From contig CABSEG010000048.1 of NCBI GenBank assembly GCA_902476645.1, positions 1 to 21,380 of the forward strand: DNA of 21,380 bases. Direction: 5' to 3'. The notes under the pieces are model-generated. The model was not told where the DNA came from, ran no database searches, and was given only the letters and a program-made list of their open reading frames with translations. Both the position numbers and the translations under genes were made by a program. This document shows positions 6,457 to 17,700 of the stretch, piece by piece; positions within the stretch are counted from its first letter, which is position 1; every line of letters starts with the position of its first letter. The stretch is from an uncultured Lachnospiraceae bacterium. GTDB lineage: Bacteria; Bacillota; Clostridia; Lachnospirales; Lachnospiraceae.

Positions 6457-7698
6457 CTATACTGTTATTTTATATTTTCTAGCTATTTCTATTCTTGTTC
6501 TTCCGATATCAAGCGCAGCAGTCGCGCTTTTCTTTCTGCCTTTCGTTTTTCTCCTATATTTACAAAATCTAAACACCCAAGCTACTGGAAGCAGGTAAGG
6601 ATATTTTTCAAGCCATTGGTAGCTCTGTTCTGCTCTTTTTACCGATGGAAAAAGCGCTCTGAATATACAAGATAGCTTTCCGCTGGATTGATGACTCAGG
6701 GCTGACTGCATTAAATTTCCGCTGTAAACTCTTTCCAGACTGCTTTTTCCATATACGCCGCCCTCCAGAACATCTTTCATAAATATCTCTGTATCCAGAT
6801 TTCCGCTCCATATCTGCCTTGGCATTCCAATCTTTTCTGGAATCATGCAAAGATACTGCTGCTGCATAGACAGGAGCACCTGCCAAAATTCATACAACCC
6901 GCATTCTCTGGTAAAACTCTCTACTTTGCCCCAATCGATTGCATTTGCATAAGCTTTGGCATACAAGGCCAAATCTGCCAGCTGTCTTACGCCAAAACCG
7001 CAGCAGGCAAAATGCTGAAAACAATGGCCAATCAAATACATCAAATGTTCGGTATCTTTCAGCGTTCGAACCTTCTGTCCTTGTATCTTTATTTCCTTAT
7101 ATTCCTGAAAGCACTGGGTAAACCAGGAGTTCATTCCAGCACAAACGGATCTGCTTTTAAAAAGTTTTGTATGAAGCTCTAAATGAAATCCGGTTTCTTC
7201 AAGACTATAGGAAAGTTCTTCATCCTGAAAAGAGCTGTTTTCCTTTTTAAATCCAAGTCTCCGCAAAATCAAATCATATTTTTCCAAATCCTCTTTCGGA
7301 ATCAGTAAATCTTCATCTTGAGAAGTTCGAAAGTCGGGAGTCGGGAATAATTTCCGCAGAACGATTCCTTTTATTACGATTGGATTTAATTGACATCTTT
7401 TCAACTCTTGATATAATGTCAAAAACTGTTTTGTCCGATTCTGCTGACTGACCATTTGGGTAATCGCATGCGTCCTCCAGGTATTGCGCATGTGCTCTGG
7501 TACTTTTTGCAGCCATCCCAGCTTTCCCAGGCAATCGTAGATCATCGGACTAATATGATGCATAACCGACAGCTTAAAGACCTCTTCCCATGAGAAAATC
7601 TCCTCCGGGTCATTTTGTTCTCTTATATTTTGTTTAGGCGAAATCGCTTCACTAAATAAGCGAAGAAATATTTGTTCTTCTCTTGTTAACTCTTTCAT
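6457..7698 (-). CDS. nucleotidyltransferase-family protein (NTP_transf_5-like), RiPP-associated
   Basis: About 413 residues. The diagnostic motif is VIKGIVLRKLFP followed by an R-x-SQDEDLLIP segment, matching the KG...yP...R...DiDlLv pattern of the uncharacterised nucleotidyltransferase family (NTP_transf_5 type). The DED acids would bind metal. The rest is helical and the C-terminus is very basic. Family members occur with PqqD-like and HprK-like proteins in peptide clusters, where their reaction is poorly known; nucleotide transfer to peptide or tailoring of a phosphate is possible. The frame is open up to a TTG at 7722, but ATG 7698 has AGGA at 6 bases, whereas ATG 7704 abuts it, so 7698 is used. 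It ends 13 bases before the peptide gene. Confidence 0.78.
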   Translation of the reverse strand: MKELTREEQIFLRLFSEAISPKQNIREQNDPEEIFSWEEVFKLSVMHHISPMIYDCLGKLGWLQKVPEHMRNTWRTHAITQMVSQQNRTKQFLTLYQELKRCQLNPIVIKGIVLRKLFPTPDFRTSQDEDLLIPKEDLEKYDLILRRLGFKKENSSFQDEELSYSLEETGFHLELHTKLFKSRSVCAGMNSWFTQCFQEYKEIKIQGQKVRTLKDTEHLMYLIGHCFQHFACCGFGVRQLADLALYAKAYANAIDWGKVESFTRECGLYEFWQVLLSMQQQYLCMIPEKIGMPRQIWSGNLDTEIFMKDVLEGGVYGKSSLERVYSGNLMQSALSHQSSGKLSCIFRALFPSVKRAEQSYQWLEKYPYLLPVAWVFRFCKYRRKTKGRKKSATAALDIGRTRIEIARKYKITV

Positions 7699-7726
7699 CG
7701 TCATTCCTATTTTTATAAACAAATCT

Positions 7727-8002
7727 CTAAAGGTTTTCCTTCAGCATGTCGCGGTTTCTGAGAGTTTGAAGAAACTCTGCAATATCCTCGCGTGCACTCT
7801 GTGTATCTACTTCATATTCCTCACAGAGAGAAGTTATTAAATCCTCTTCCGTCCTTTCTTTTTCTTGAAGAAGCTTCCACAAAAATGCCCCCACTTCGTT
7901 TAACGCAATCAGACCGTGAAATTTTAATGCCTCCTGCCCAGTAGGCACAACAATGTGTTCTCCTGCAATCTCTCTGACAACAAAGTCCTGTGATATTCTC
8001 AT
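7727..8002 (-). CDS. PqqD-like RiPP recognition protein
   Basis: A 91-residue PqqD-fold protein: VVREIAGEHIVVPTG forms the N-terminal strands, then IALNEVGAFLWKLLQ and a helical part rich in Glu ending in LRNRDML. PqqD domains bind the leader peptide and present it to the modifying enzyme. A stand-alone form beside a SPASM enzyme is a strong mark of a RiPP pathway. The frame also contains an ATG at 8020 that would overlap the upstream gene, but only ATG 8002 has a ribosome site (AGGGGG, 6 bases), so 8002 is chosen, 10 bases after the previous stop. Confidence 0.88.
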   Translation of the reverse strand: MRISQDFVVREIAGEHIVVPTGQEALKFHGLIALNEVGAFLWKLLQEKERTEEDLITSLCEEYEVDTQSAREDIAEFLQTLRNRDMLKENL

Positions 8003-8012
8003 AAGCTTCCCC

Positions 8013-8732
8013 CTAATCATACGTCAGGAATATAATTTTACTTGTTTCTGAATCATAGTGCATTGCCTGTTCTTCTCTGGATTCTCCTGCAGAAACTCCG
8101 CCTTCGAATTTCACCCGATAAGTAATTCCGCCCAAAAACCCTTCCTCACCCGCATTTTTATAATAAACATAGATATCGTTTGTAATATCTTGATCGCTGT
8201 GATTCTCCACTTGAATCCAGTTATCCTTTGCAGATACGGTAAATATATCCGTGTGCAGGGACATTTCTCCGCTAAAATAAGCCAGATTCTCCACCTGATA
8301 AGTACAGCTCTCAGCCCATTCCGGATACTCCATGGCAGAACTTTCCAATACCATTACTTTTTCTCCGGCAGGAAGAGTCGTGATGTCAAACTGTGCCGTC
8401 TGACCTTCTGCCTCTGCTAAAATCCGTAAAAACTGAATGTCCTCCTGGGATGTATTGATTACCGTAAGCTGCCAGACGTTCTCAACGTTCCTGTCGCTTC
8501 CATCCTCCCAAAAAGTTCCACTATACTGAGTCGCTTCCTGGATTAGAATTCCATCCTGAAGATCACAGACATAGGCGTTGTCTGCTGCTGCCGCTTTTTC
8601 ACCTTGATTCGTTTCCTGATTTTTTTTAGAAACCAGAAAGAACACAGCAGCCAGACCCAGCAGGAGCACGCAAATGGCTCCTGCTGCCGCATAGATGATA
8701 TTCTTTTTTTCCCTTGCTCTGATCCGGCTCAT
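8013..8732 (-). CDS. single-pass membrane protein with two extracytoplasmic beta modules, unknown function
   Basis: About 239 residues. A basic N-terminus (RIRAREKK) is followed by one strong membrane helix (about residues 10-33), so the C-terminal ~200 residues should face outside. That part holds two related segments of the form W-x-V-x-N-x-S/sD-x-DI (near LTVINTSQEDIQFL and IQVENHSDQDITND), each leading to a basic or Gly-containing loop and a GE(K/S) turn. They look like small beta-sandwich modules of the FxLYD kind. An ATG at 8750 opens the frame but has no ribosome site; ATG 8732 has AGGAAGGA at 7 bases. The gene lies 57 bases after the giant gene and 10 before the PqqD gene, so it links the two. 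I do not recognise a named family. Confidence 0.7.
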   Translation of the reverse strand: MSRIRAREKKNIIYAAAGAICVLLLGLAAVFFLVSKKNQETNQGEKAAAADNAYVCDLQDGILIQEATQYSGTFWEDGSDRNVENVWQLTVINTSQEDIQFLRILAEAEGQTAQFDITTLPAGEKVMVLESSAMEYPEWAESCTYQVENLAYFSGEMSLHTDIFTVSAKDNWIQVENHSDQDITNDIYVYYKNAGEEGFLGGITYRVKFEGGVSAGESREEQAMHYDSETSKIIFLTYD

Positions 8733-8789
8733 ATGCTTTTCCTTCCTCATACAATTATAGCTTCTGCCTTGCGAAAAGTTTCTAAGCTT

Positions 8790-11700
8790 TCAGGAATTCT
8801 TTTTAAATACGCATATGTTCATCTTTCCTAAACGCGACATTTTTTTGCTACAAGAAGAACGCTCTTTTAATTTTACCTTCTTTCCCACCCTAGTGATGGT
8901 AAATTTGTGTAACTTTTTGTCTGCACACCTTACAACGAATGTGGCAACCTTTCCGTTTGGTTTCACAGCTGCCGTGACATTCTTCTTTGTTATATAAGGC
9001 AGACGAATAGAAATGCGCATCTTTCTATTTTGTACTTTTTGAATACGGATGTAGCACTTCTTGTTTGCATCGCTATACCAGGTTCCTTTTTTGAATGCAG
9101 GCTTTACGATAAGCTTGCAGTTATAAGTCTTCCCCGCATAGATGGCCTGAATCTTTACTTCTCCTACTTTTTTTGCTTTCACAATGCCATTCTTGGAAAC
9201 GGTTGCTATGGATGGCTTTTTACTCTTCCATTGCACGTTGCCTTCCGCATTTTGTAAGCTCAGGCGCAAACTTTCTCCCGCATTTATGTTTGCCTTTGTC
9301 TTATTTAGCGTAATCCTCTTGCTTTTTGAAGAGTCTATTGGCTGATTTTGAGGTTGATTCTGTGCCTGAGGCATATCTTCTTCCTTTTGCGTCTCTTGCT
9401 GATTAGAAATCACATTTACCTGGCAAGAGGCACTGATCTGACTCTCTTTTTCAGAACGAACCGTAATGACAACCGTTCCGACTCCTTTCGCCGTAACCGT
9501 TCCGTTTTCGTCTACCGTTGCCACTGTTTCATTGCTGCTTTCCCATTTCACACCCTGGTAAGACGCATTTTCCGGTGATACGCTAGCTTTCAATTTCATA
9601 TGCTCACCAACTTTCAGCGTCCGGCCGTTCCCAGACATCAGGATGGCGCTAACCGGCACATAGTCACTTGCATTCACTCGCAGCTGATATCCATCACTTG
9701 CAGCAAGCCTTCCGCGAACGCATACATAATAGGTTCCAGCAGTCAGCTGCACCTTGCCAGATGTCATATGAGATTTTCCATTGCTGTCCAATGTAAGCAG
9801 CTCGTTCTCCTCTCCGCTGGCATACATGCTGATTCTGCAGTCTGTCTCTTCAGTCTGCCCCATAATCTTTAGATCAAGGGATACGCAGGATGTTTCTGTC
9901 AGCGTATACGCGAAAAAGTCTGCATCCTTTTCGTCCAAACTCCAGGTGTTCAGATTGCCTTCATACGTGATATTAGCATCTATCGCGGTTGCATTCTGAA
10001 CCGTACCATTGTCTTCTATCTCGCCATAGTATTCTGAAACAGATTGATACTGAATTGTCAGGGCCCCGTCTCCCAGGAAACAATCTTTTTTGGTGAGATG
10101 GCACTTATATGTTCCTTTTGGCAAGGTGATGTATCCGCTATCTCCGATTTTCGATTTCACTGTTACTTCACTGCCCACATACCTTTCATAGGTATCTGTT
10201 GACTCATCATAACGATACAGATTCAAGGATGCTTCCCGATCTTGCATATTTTCCAGGAGAATGCGAGCTCGGCCATTCTCCTCTATGTCAAAGAACCAAG
10301 GACTACTTTGTTTCGTTATGGTGTACTTATGATTTAAGGCTAACTTTTCCGCATAAACAACGGTTATGAGTTTATCGCCATCTACTGTTCCCTGAGCTGC
10401 ATCTCCTTTTATTTCCGTCTTCACATACCCATTGATCTCTTTGCTCAAAAGCTCTTTTACATCGTATGGGTTGCCCTCTGTAAAATTGAACATCTCAGTT
10501 TCTGCAATCAGATTTCCGTTCTGATCCTGATACTGTACAGCCACGGTCCTTTCCGGCTTCGGATTCAATAAGTCAAAGGCTGCCTGAGCAGTTTCCATAT
10601 CTGCGTAAGCGCGTAACTTAATGGCTTTTCCTGAATCTCTGGAAGTCCTTCCCTCCACAGACTGGGTATCATCCACTCCCGTCCATCTTAAATTTGTCAA
10701 TGAAAGGACCTCTTGTACCGCTTCTTCTTCCCCTTCCGTTTCCGTTGCTTCGGAGCCGTTTGGCATATTTGCTATTACAATCGGATATTTTGTCCGATAT
10801 CCATCTCCATCTGCCTCCCATACGCACTGGAAGCTAATATCATAGTATAGATCCGTGGTAGTCTGGCAAGTCAGCTCTTTGTTTCGATAGTTCTTCCAAG
10901 TGCCATTTTCATCCACTGCACAGCTAATCAACACATTCTCTGCAGTTCCTCTGGCAGCTTTAAAGGAAATAGCCACGCTGTCCGGCTCATCGCTGGCCCA
11001 CAGATAAAACCCGATTGCCTGTCCTCTCGCCAGATACGTCTCATGCTTTGGACCATAATCGATGTATTCACTCAGTGACACGCCATCCTTTTTCCCATCA
11101 ACAAAAACTACGCCATCAAGAATGTCCGTTTCCACATCTTTTCCATCGATCAAAATATCTCTGATTTCCTTATATTGAGGATTGCTTTCCCCATCCTGTG
11201 CATAGGCATCCTCAATCACTTCATATCCCTCTTTCCCGGCATCCGCAGTACCGTAAACGCGCACTGCATCCACATAGAAATAGTATGAATCTTTCCCCTG
11301 ATGGGAGTTTTCCGGAAGGAACAGAGGCGTTATCTCTACTGTATAGGTTCCATAATTCAAACCTTCACTTCTAACTACCGGAATCTGATACAAGGCATCT
11401 TTTGAATTTTCGTCTACCACCCACTCTCCGTCTTTATACTGATAACCATAGTACGTATCTACTAACACGGTTTTCACAGGCGTCCCTTCTGCCTTTTCTC
11501 CTGTGTAAATTCTCATCCGAATCAGCCCTGTCTCATTGCTGGTCAAACTAATCAGATCAAAACCTGTTCCTTTAAACGTGAAGACTGCACTGGGACTTTT
11601 CGCATTTGTTGCAGCACTTACTTCTACCTTGTGATAAGATTCACTGCTATATGTCTTATCTGTCACATAGTTGCTGTCATATCCATAAATGCTGTTGGCA

Positions 11701-14700
11701 TCCTTTAATACCTGCTCTTTTCCGGGACGATCCACATCCTGTTTCCTGTCTGCCGTATCTCCTTCTACAACTTCCCATTTACCTAAGTCCGAACCGTCTG
11801 TAGCCGTTCCATCATTATATTGGATGAAATCATTCCCATCTGATCCTTTGAAATTATCTTCATAATAAATCTGCGTTGCAGGAATAATGTTGACAGCCCC
11901 ATAGACAAAGTTTTGTCCTTCCTGATGGTTTGCGACACCAGACAGATTCACCGCATATGACAACTTTTCAAAAGAATCCATCTGCATCGTTGCAGGCGTA
12001 TAGCATACCTCTCCGGAAGCTGTATTGGCCTCAGCTTTTCCATAAGTACCTGTTACGCTTTTCCCATAGCCTTGGGCTAAACTACTGTCTGCGCGACCCA
12101 GAGCGTTTTCATCCTCAAGGCCTACTGCTGCCAGCGTACCTCCAAGTTTGGCTATGCGATCTTCTGTCAGCACATCAATGTTAACCGGGAGACCATAATC
12201 AATAACTACACTGTCTTTTACCGTCAGGTCTGCAATTCTATAGTTTGTAATGCGTATTGTATATCCGTCTTCTGATTTGCTGTAGGTCGTCAAATATCCC
12301 GGTACGTCTTGTTCCACTACGTCATATTGATAATATCTGGTATAAGCTGTTTTATCTTCGTTCCATTCGCCCACTGGAACCTGTACCGTCTCAGTCCAAA
12401 CATTCGGATCAGAATTCGCCGCATCCGATGTGATTACAAGGGTATCTTTCCCTTCAGAAACCTGATAATTTTGATTATCTTGTTTTATTGTAACCTCCAC
12501 CTGGTCTGGACGTTCTCCGTCTTTGTTATTGTTATCAATCCAGATTTTTTGGATAGTCAGCATGAGCTCCTCACCACAGGGATCTTGAATACCCACATCT
12601 TCACCTGTCGGATCAGATACTACATCCTCTGTAGGCGTTCCGAGCATTAGATCTGCTCTGGCATCCGATATCCATACCTTAATGGCAAACTCAGCAATTC
12701 CAGGTCCTTCCTGAACGCTTCCTGATTGAACATAATCGGTTGTCTGATATGCGTACTTCCAAACATCCGTATGCTTGTACATACTCGCATGTTCCATATG
12801 GGAAACGGTGTATACATAATATGTAATTCCTCCTATCTCTTCCCCGCTTTCCACATTCGAAGCGTCACCAAGCTTCACCTTTTCACTCGTTTTTTCTCCA
12901 TCTTCTCCGACCTTGTAAGTATAGATTTGAGATAGCTGATCATTATTCCAGATTCGATAAACTTGATAGGTATTTCCGTTACCTTCTATCTCCTGTAAGT
13001 TGTTACCGTCATACGTTGACTTAAGGTCACTCCATCCAACAAACTCTCCCACTTTTCCGGATGTTCCACGGATCGTGTCTGCCAAAACCATACTGTTGTT
13101 TTCCAGAAGGCCTTCTTTGTTATATCCAACAAAGCCGCCAGCATAGCCAGACATTCTGCTTCCATCCTTATCATTGTCTGCTCCTCCGGCAAACACATCA
13201 TAACCCGTCTCGATTCCGGTTACTTTCCCTCTGAAAATTCTGGTTCGGTTTGCCTTGATCAGATGTACAGAGATTGTATTGCTATCTGTCAATTTGCCAT
13301 CCTCGTCACAATGCAGAATAATCTCTGAGTCGCCAATGTTTACCTTTACGGTTTGATATCCTGTCTCGTCCGGTTCTCCCAATGAGGCGCTAATGATCAA
13401 TCCTAAAAGACTCACACGTGCGAGATTTCCATCATTTAGAAGCTCAACCTTCAAAATACCCAAATCAATGTCTGCCAGATTAATGTCCTGCAACTCTTGC
13501 GTATGCAAAACATCTAAAAGCCCTTGGACGATTCTTAATAGTGCATTGACCAATTTTGAATCAGCCTCTACGCTTGCCAGGTATGCCCGATTCGTCTTTC
13601 CGACAAATCCTCCGGCTATGCCGTCACTGCTTACCTGCTTCAAATTATTGACCGTACAGCCTACCTCATCATTTTCATCCTTTGCTATGATCGTTGCATT
13701 ATCTGCATATCCTGCAAATCCACCTGCCATGGACTGAACATAGATCGTATCGCTTAATGGGCCTTCCGTGTTTGCCGCTCCAATGTCATTTCCAAACGTT
13801 CCACCCGTACTTCTAACCATAAATCCTGCATCGATTCCTTCCACGCTTGAATCATAGATATGAGATCCCCATACATCCAAAAGTCCTGCGGAGAGATCCA
13901 GAATATTATTTTCTGCAACCCCAGCTTCATCTACATCCAGAGTGCCGCTCCTGTCCAGATGGCCAATGAAACCTCCTACATAACTTTTTCCAGATACTTT
14001 CTTCAAATTTTTTACACTGCTGTCCTGAACCGTTCCGCTTTGCAGACTTCCTCCAAATCCTCCTGCATTGCCAGCATAATAGGTTGCTTCATTAACGCCA
14101 TAACTTTCCTCTGTCATGGCCGTTACCGTAAAGCCGATGTCCACGCCTGTAACAGAAGCATTGTAGATATATGTACGGAAATTCTCCAAAAGACCTACTT
14201 CCTGGGTTTCAATTAGATTTAAGATTGAGAAACCATCTTCTGTTACTGAGGCAACGCTTCCAACATCTGACAGACCAAACATACCACCGGCATACAGGCC
14301 GCCAATTACTCTATTCAAACGATCGACTGTAATTCCGTTGGGCTGATCTTCTCTTCCCAATACTGCGCCATCCAGCAATCCTGCAAAACCACCTGCATAG
14401 TCTGCATATGCTACAACTTCTGATCTGTCCTCCGCTGTTGTTTTATATGTTCCATTTACTTCAAATCCCTGGCCATTCATGCCAGATACGGACGCATATT
14501 CCACATTCGTAATCACAGCTTCCAGCACCTGTACCAGATTTCCGTTTCCCACATTCAAAATTGCATCCAAAAGATCATTCAGTGCCCCCTCATCATCGGT
14601 TGCTGCCGTGTTTATGACTGCTGCCGCTCCGGTTTGCATAATTCCGGCAAAACCTCCGATATGATAAGTACCTGTGACTTTTCTTAAATTCTCAACGGTA

Positions 14701-17700
14701 CATGGAACCTTTTCGGCATTTGCATCATTGCTTTCTGAATCGCCTGTATTGATCTGGCCTCCCACAATGCGTCCGGCAAAACCTCCTGCATTTCCGCAGT
14801 TATGTTCATGATCTGTTCCTGTTGCCTGTACGGATATACCAGAAGTCTCTCCTGCCGCAGTAGACCCCTTCACTATGGGCACCAGCGTTCTAGCTACCCC
14901 TAAAAGGCTATCCAGATTAATTACATTAATTCCCAGAAGTCCTACAGAGCCCAGTGTTGCGATTCCTTCTGCTGTCATTTCTCCGGCAAAGCCTCCGGCG
15001 CTGGACATGGCGGTTACACTGCGAACCTGATCAGTATGTCCATCCGTAATCTTGCCGCTTCTCATAGCGCCGATATATCCTCCAGCTGTACCGCCTCCTG
15101 AAGTATAAGCCCCCTGCTCGTATTCAGATCTTCCTGCTGCAATCTGGTACCCGTAAGAGTTCTCAGCAATAAACGCATCCATTTCTTCCTGGGAGTCTAT
15201 TTGCTCAGTGAGAATTTTATTTCCATAGGCTCCAAAGGAACCAACGCCTTCCACCCAGCTATTCCAGGTATCCACATCCAGTTTTTGTAAAGGACCATAA
15301 ACTGCCGTATTCGTCTGAATAGGATAAACAATCTCTAAAATGTCAGCCAGATTACTTACGGTAATCAAACCACCCAAAAGACTCACATTTCCAGCTCCGA
15401 GCGTCTCAGATGCTTTCGCAAATCCGGTAAATCCTCCGGCATACTCATAACCATAAACCGATCGAATACGGATAGCGGCACATTCTTCCGTCTCTCCGAT
15501 GATCTGACCGCCTTCGCTATATCCTACATATCCTCCGGCTGCTCCTCGAAGTGCAATTTCATCAGACGGTGCCTCTGCCCGTACGATACCTCCGCATGGA
15601 ACTGCACTGGTGCTGCTGTCCTGAATCTCTGAAACATAAAATGACATAAGGCTAGCCAGAGTTTCACTTAAATTCGCCAATTTACCCAGCAGAGAAGTGC
15701 TTTCCAGCAGATTCAGTACATCACCTGCCACCATCCTTCCTGCATATCCGCCTGCTGCTCTCTCTCCGATAACATATTCAAACTTGTTTGCATCTGAATT
15801 TGTAATTTCGCTGCCTTCTACGCTGCCTACGTAACCGCCCGCTATACCATCCTGAGATTCAGCGTCTGTATAGGTAAGTACAGAATAGCCCTTAGCCTCG
15901 CCGGTTACATCGGAATTCTCTATTTTAGAAGCCATTACCTGTAAAGCGCTTGCAATCTCACCTGCTCCGAGAACGCCTTCCAAGACATCCAATTTTCCAT
16001 CCACAGCGGCAGTGCTTCCAATATCGATCTTACCCGCATAGCCTCCTGCAAAATGCCTTCCCGTAACTGCATATGCGCTTTCTTCTAAATTAAAATAATT
16101 GCTTCCATCCACATCCTCCAGAGCCTTTGGTTCTTTAACATCGGTATGAGCAAGTCCCTTTACGTCACTGTTCTCAATTGTCATGGCGCTTCCATAGCCA
16201 AGATAACCACCAGCAGATCCGGAATTTGAATCATTATTTGCCATTGAAGAAGCTGTTACCCTTAAACTGTTGCCTTCCACACCAGCGTCATAGACTCTGG
16301 AATAATATGCCTGAATTAAATTTACTAAATCAGCAGCGCTGATTTGCAGTATACCATCCAATACCTGCAGCCCTTTTCCTGCACTCACAAAGGCTCCGGA
16401 AACAATTCTTCCGGCAAATCCCCCAGCGTAGGTAGATCCATTCACTTCTCTTATGCCAGTAACTGCATATTTCTTTTCTGTTTGAATAGTTTCACTCTCG
16501 TCCGGCACATTTATGAAAGTGCTCTGCAAATCTCCAGCAAATCCTCCGGCAACATCTGCAGTTACCTCTGCATTTCCAGTATATGCCACCGTAGTATCGT
16601 TTAACTCACATCTAAAATAAGGAGCTGCATCCAATAACCCGCTTAGGTTAAGAAGCTTTCCAGCTTCAGCCGCTTCACCCACATCTGCCAGTCCCTCTGT
16701 CCGGGCGCCGCCCAGAAAACCACCGGCAAATCCTGCTTTCTCATCCGCAGATACTGACGCCAATCCTGTCACATGACAATTTTGGGCCTTTACTGCCATG
16801 GCATTTCCGATAAAACCGCCGGCATAAAACGCATCGGTTTCTGTTTCATATTTACCGGTGGCAGATACACTCATCTCTGTACCCTGTACCTCGGAATTTT
16901 CAATTTCTGTTTGAATGGCACTGCCTACGCTAAGTAAATTGTTAACGCTTATAAGATTTAATCCCAGCAGATTCAATCCGCCTGCATCTACAATATCCCC
17001 CGTGCCTATTGCACCAGCAAAGCCACCCGCATAATTATTTGCCGAAACCTCTGATAAATTAGAGATAACTACTCCGGATATGGTTCCTCCTAGTCCAAGG
17101 CCGATGGCTCCTCCTGCAAAGCTTTCCGTTGCACTAACTAATTTTTGAACTATTTCCGTGTTCTCTGCATCTTCTGTACCTATGATTGTTACATCTTGCA
17201 TCTGAAACGGTTCCATATAAAGCCCAACAGTGCTATTTACAATACCACCCATACTTATAGCAAGCGCCTGTCCAACTCCACCAGCCGCATAGTTATTAGC
17301 CGATACAGATGCCACTCGAATTTCATTGCCCTGGGCTTTTACAGCATACTTCATTTCGGCATTTGCCGTTTTCCATACCTTTGCCACAGTAGCACTAACC
17401 TGATTCTGTTCGTCATTCGTATTTTCTACATCTGCCAAAATTTTAGAATTTATAATTTTGGTTCCATCTGCTCTTCCGCAAAGACCACCGGCATAATTCT
17501 CCGTTGCCGTAACAAAAGCTGCTCCATCTTTTATATAAGTTCCTGCAATCACAGCAGGATATACGCCTGCCAAAGAAAGCAGAGCAGCATCTTGTTCTCC
17601 ACCCAGAATATTTCCGAGCAACCCTCCTATAAGTTCCAAAAGATCTTCATTATTCTCATTTTGGTTTCCTAATGCTAATGCTTCTCCTACTGTAGAAAGA

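Noticed and set aside
1925..8732. Lasso-peptide cluster
   Set aside because: PqqD-, HprK- and nucleotidyltransferase-like genes are present, but there is no asparagine-synthetase-like cyclase and no transglutaminase-like B2 protease, so a lasso product is not supported.
8754..8782. TATAAT on the minus strand just upstream of the membrane protein gene
   Set aside because: The -10 is perfect but no acceptable -35 is found at 16-18 bases (GAAACT at 17) and there is no extended -10 TG. It is not called as a promoter, although a weak internal one remains possible.
17145..17672. 175-codon plus-strand ORF inside the giant gene
   Set aside because: It is antisense to the intact 3795-residue frame, rich in Ile/Tyr/Ser/His of low-complexity type, and has no ribosome site. 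The other antisense ORFs in 8790-20177 look the same.
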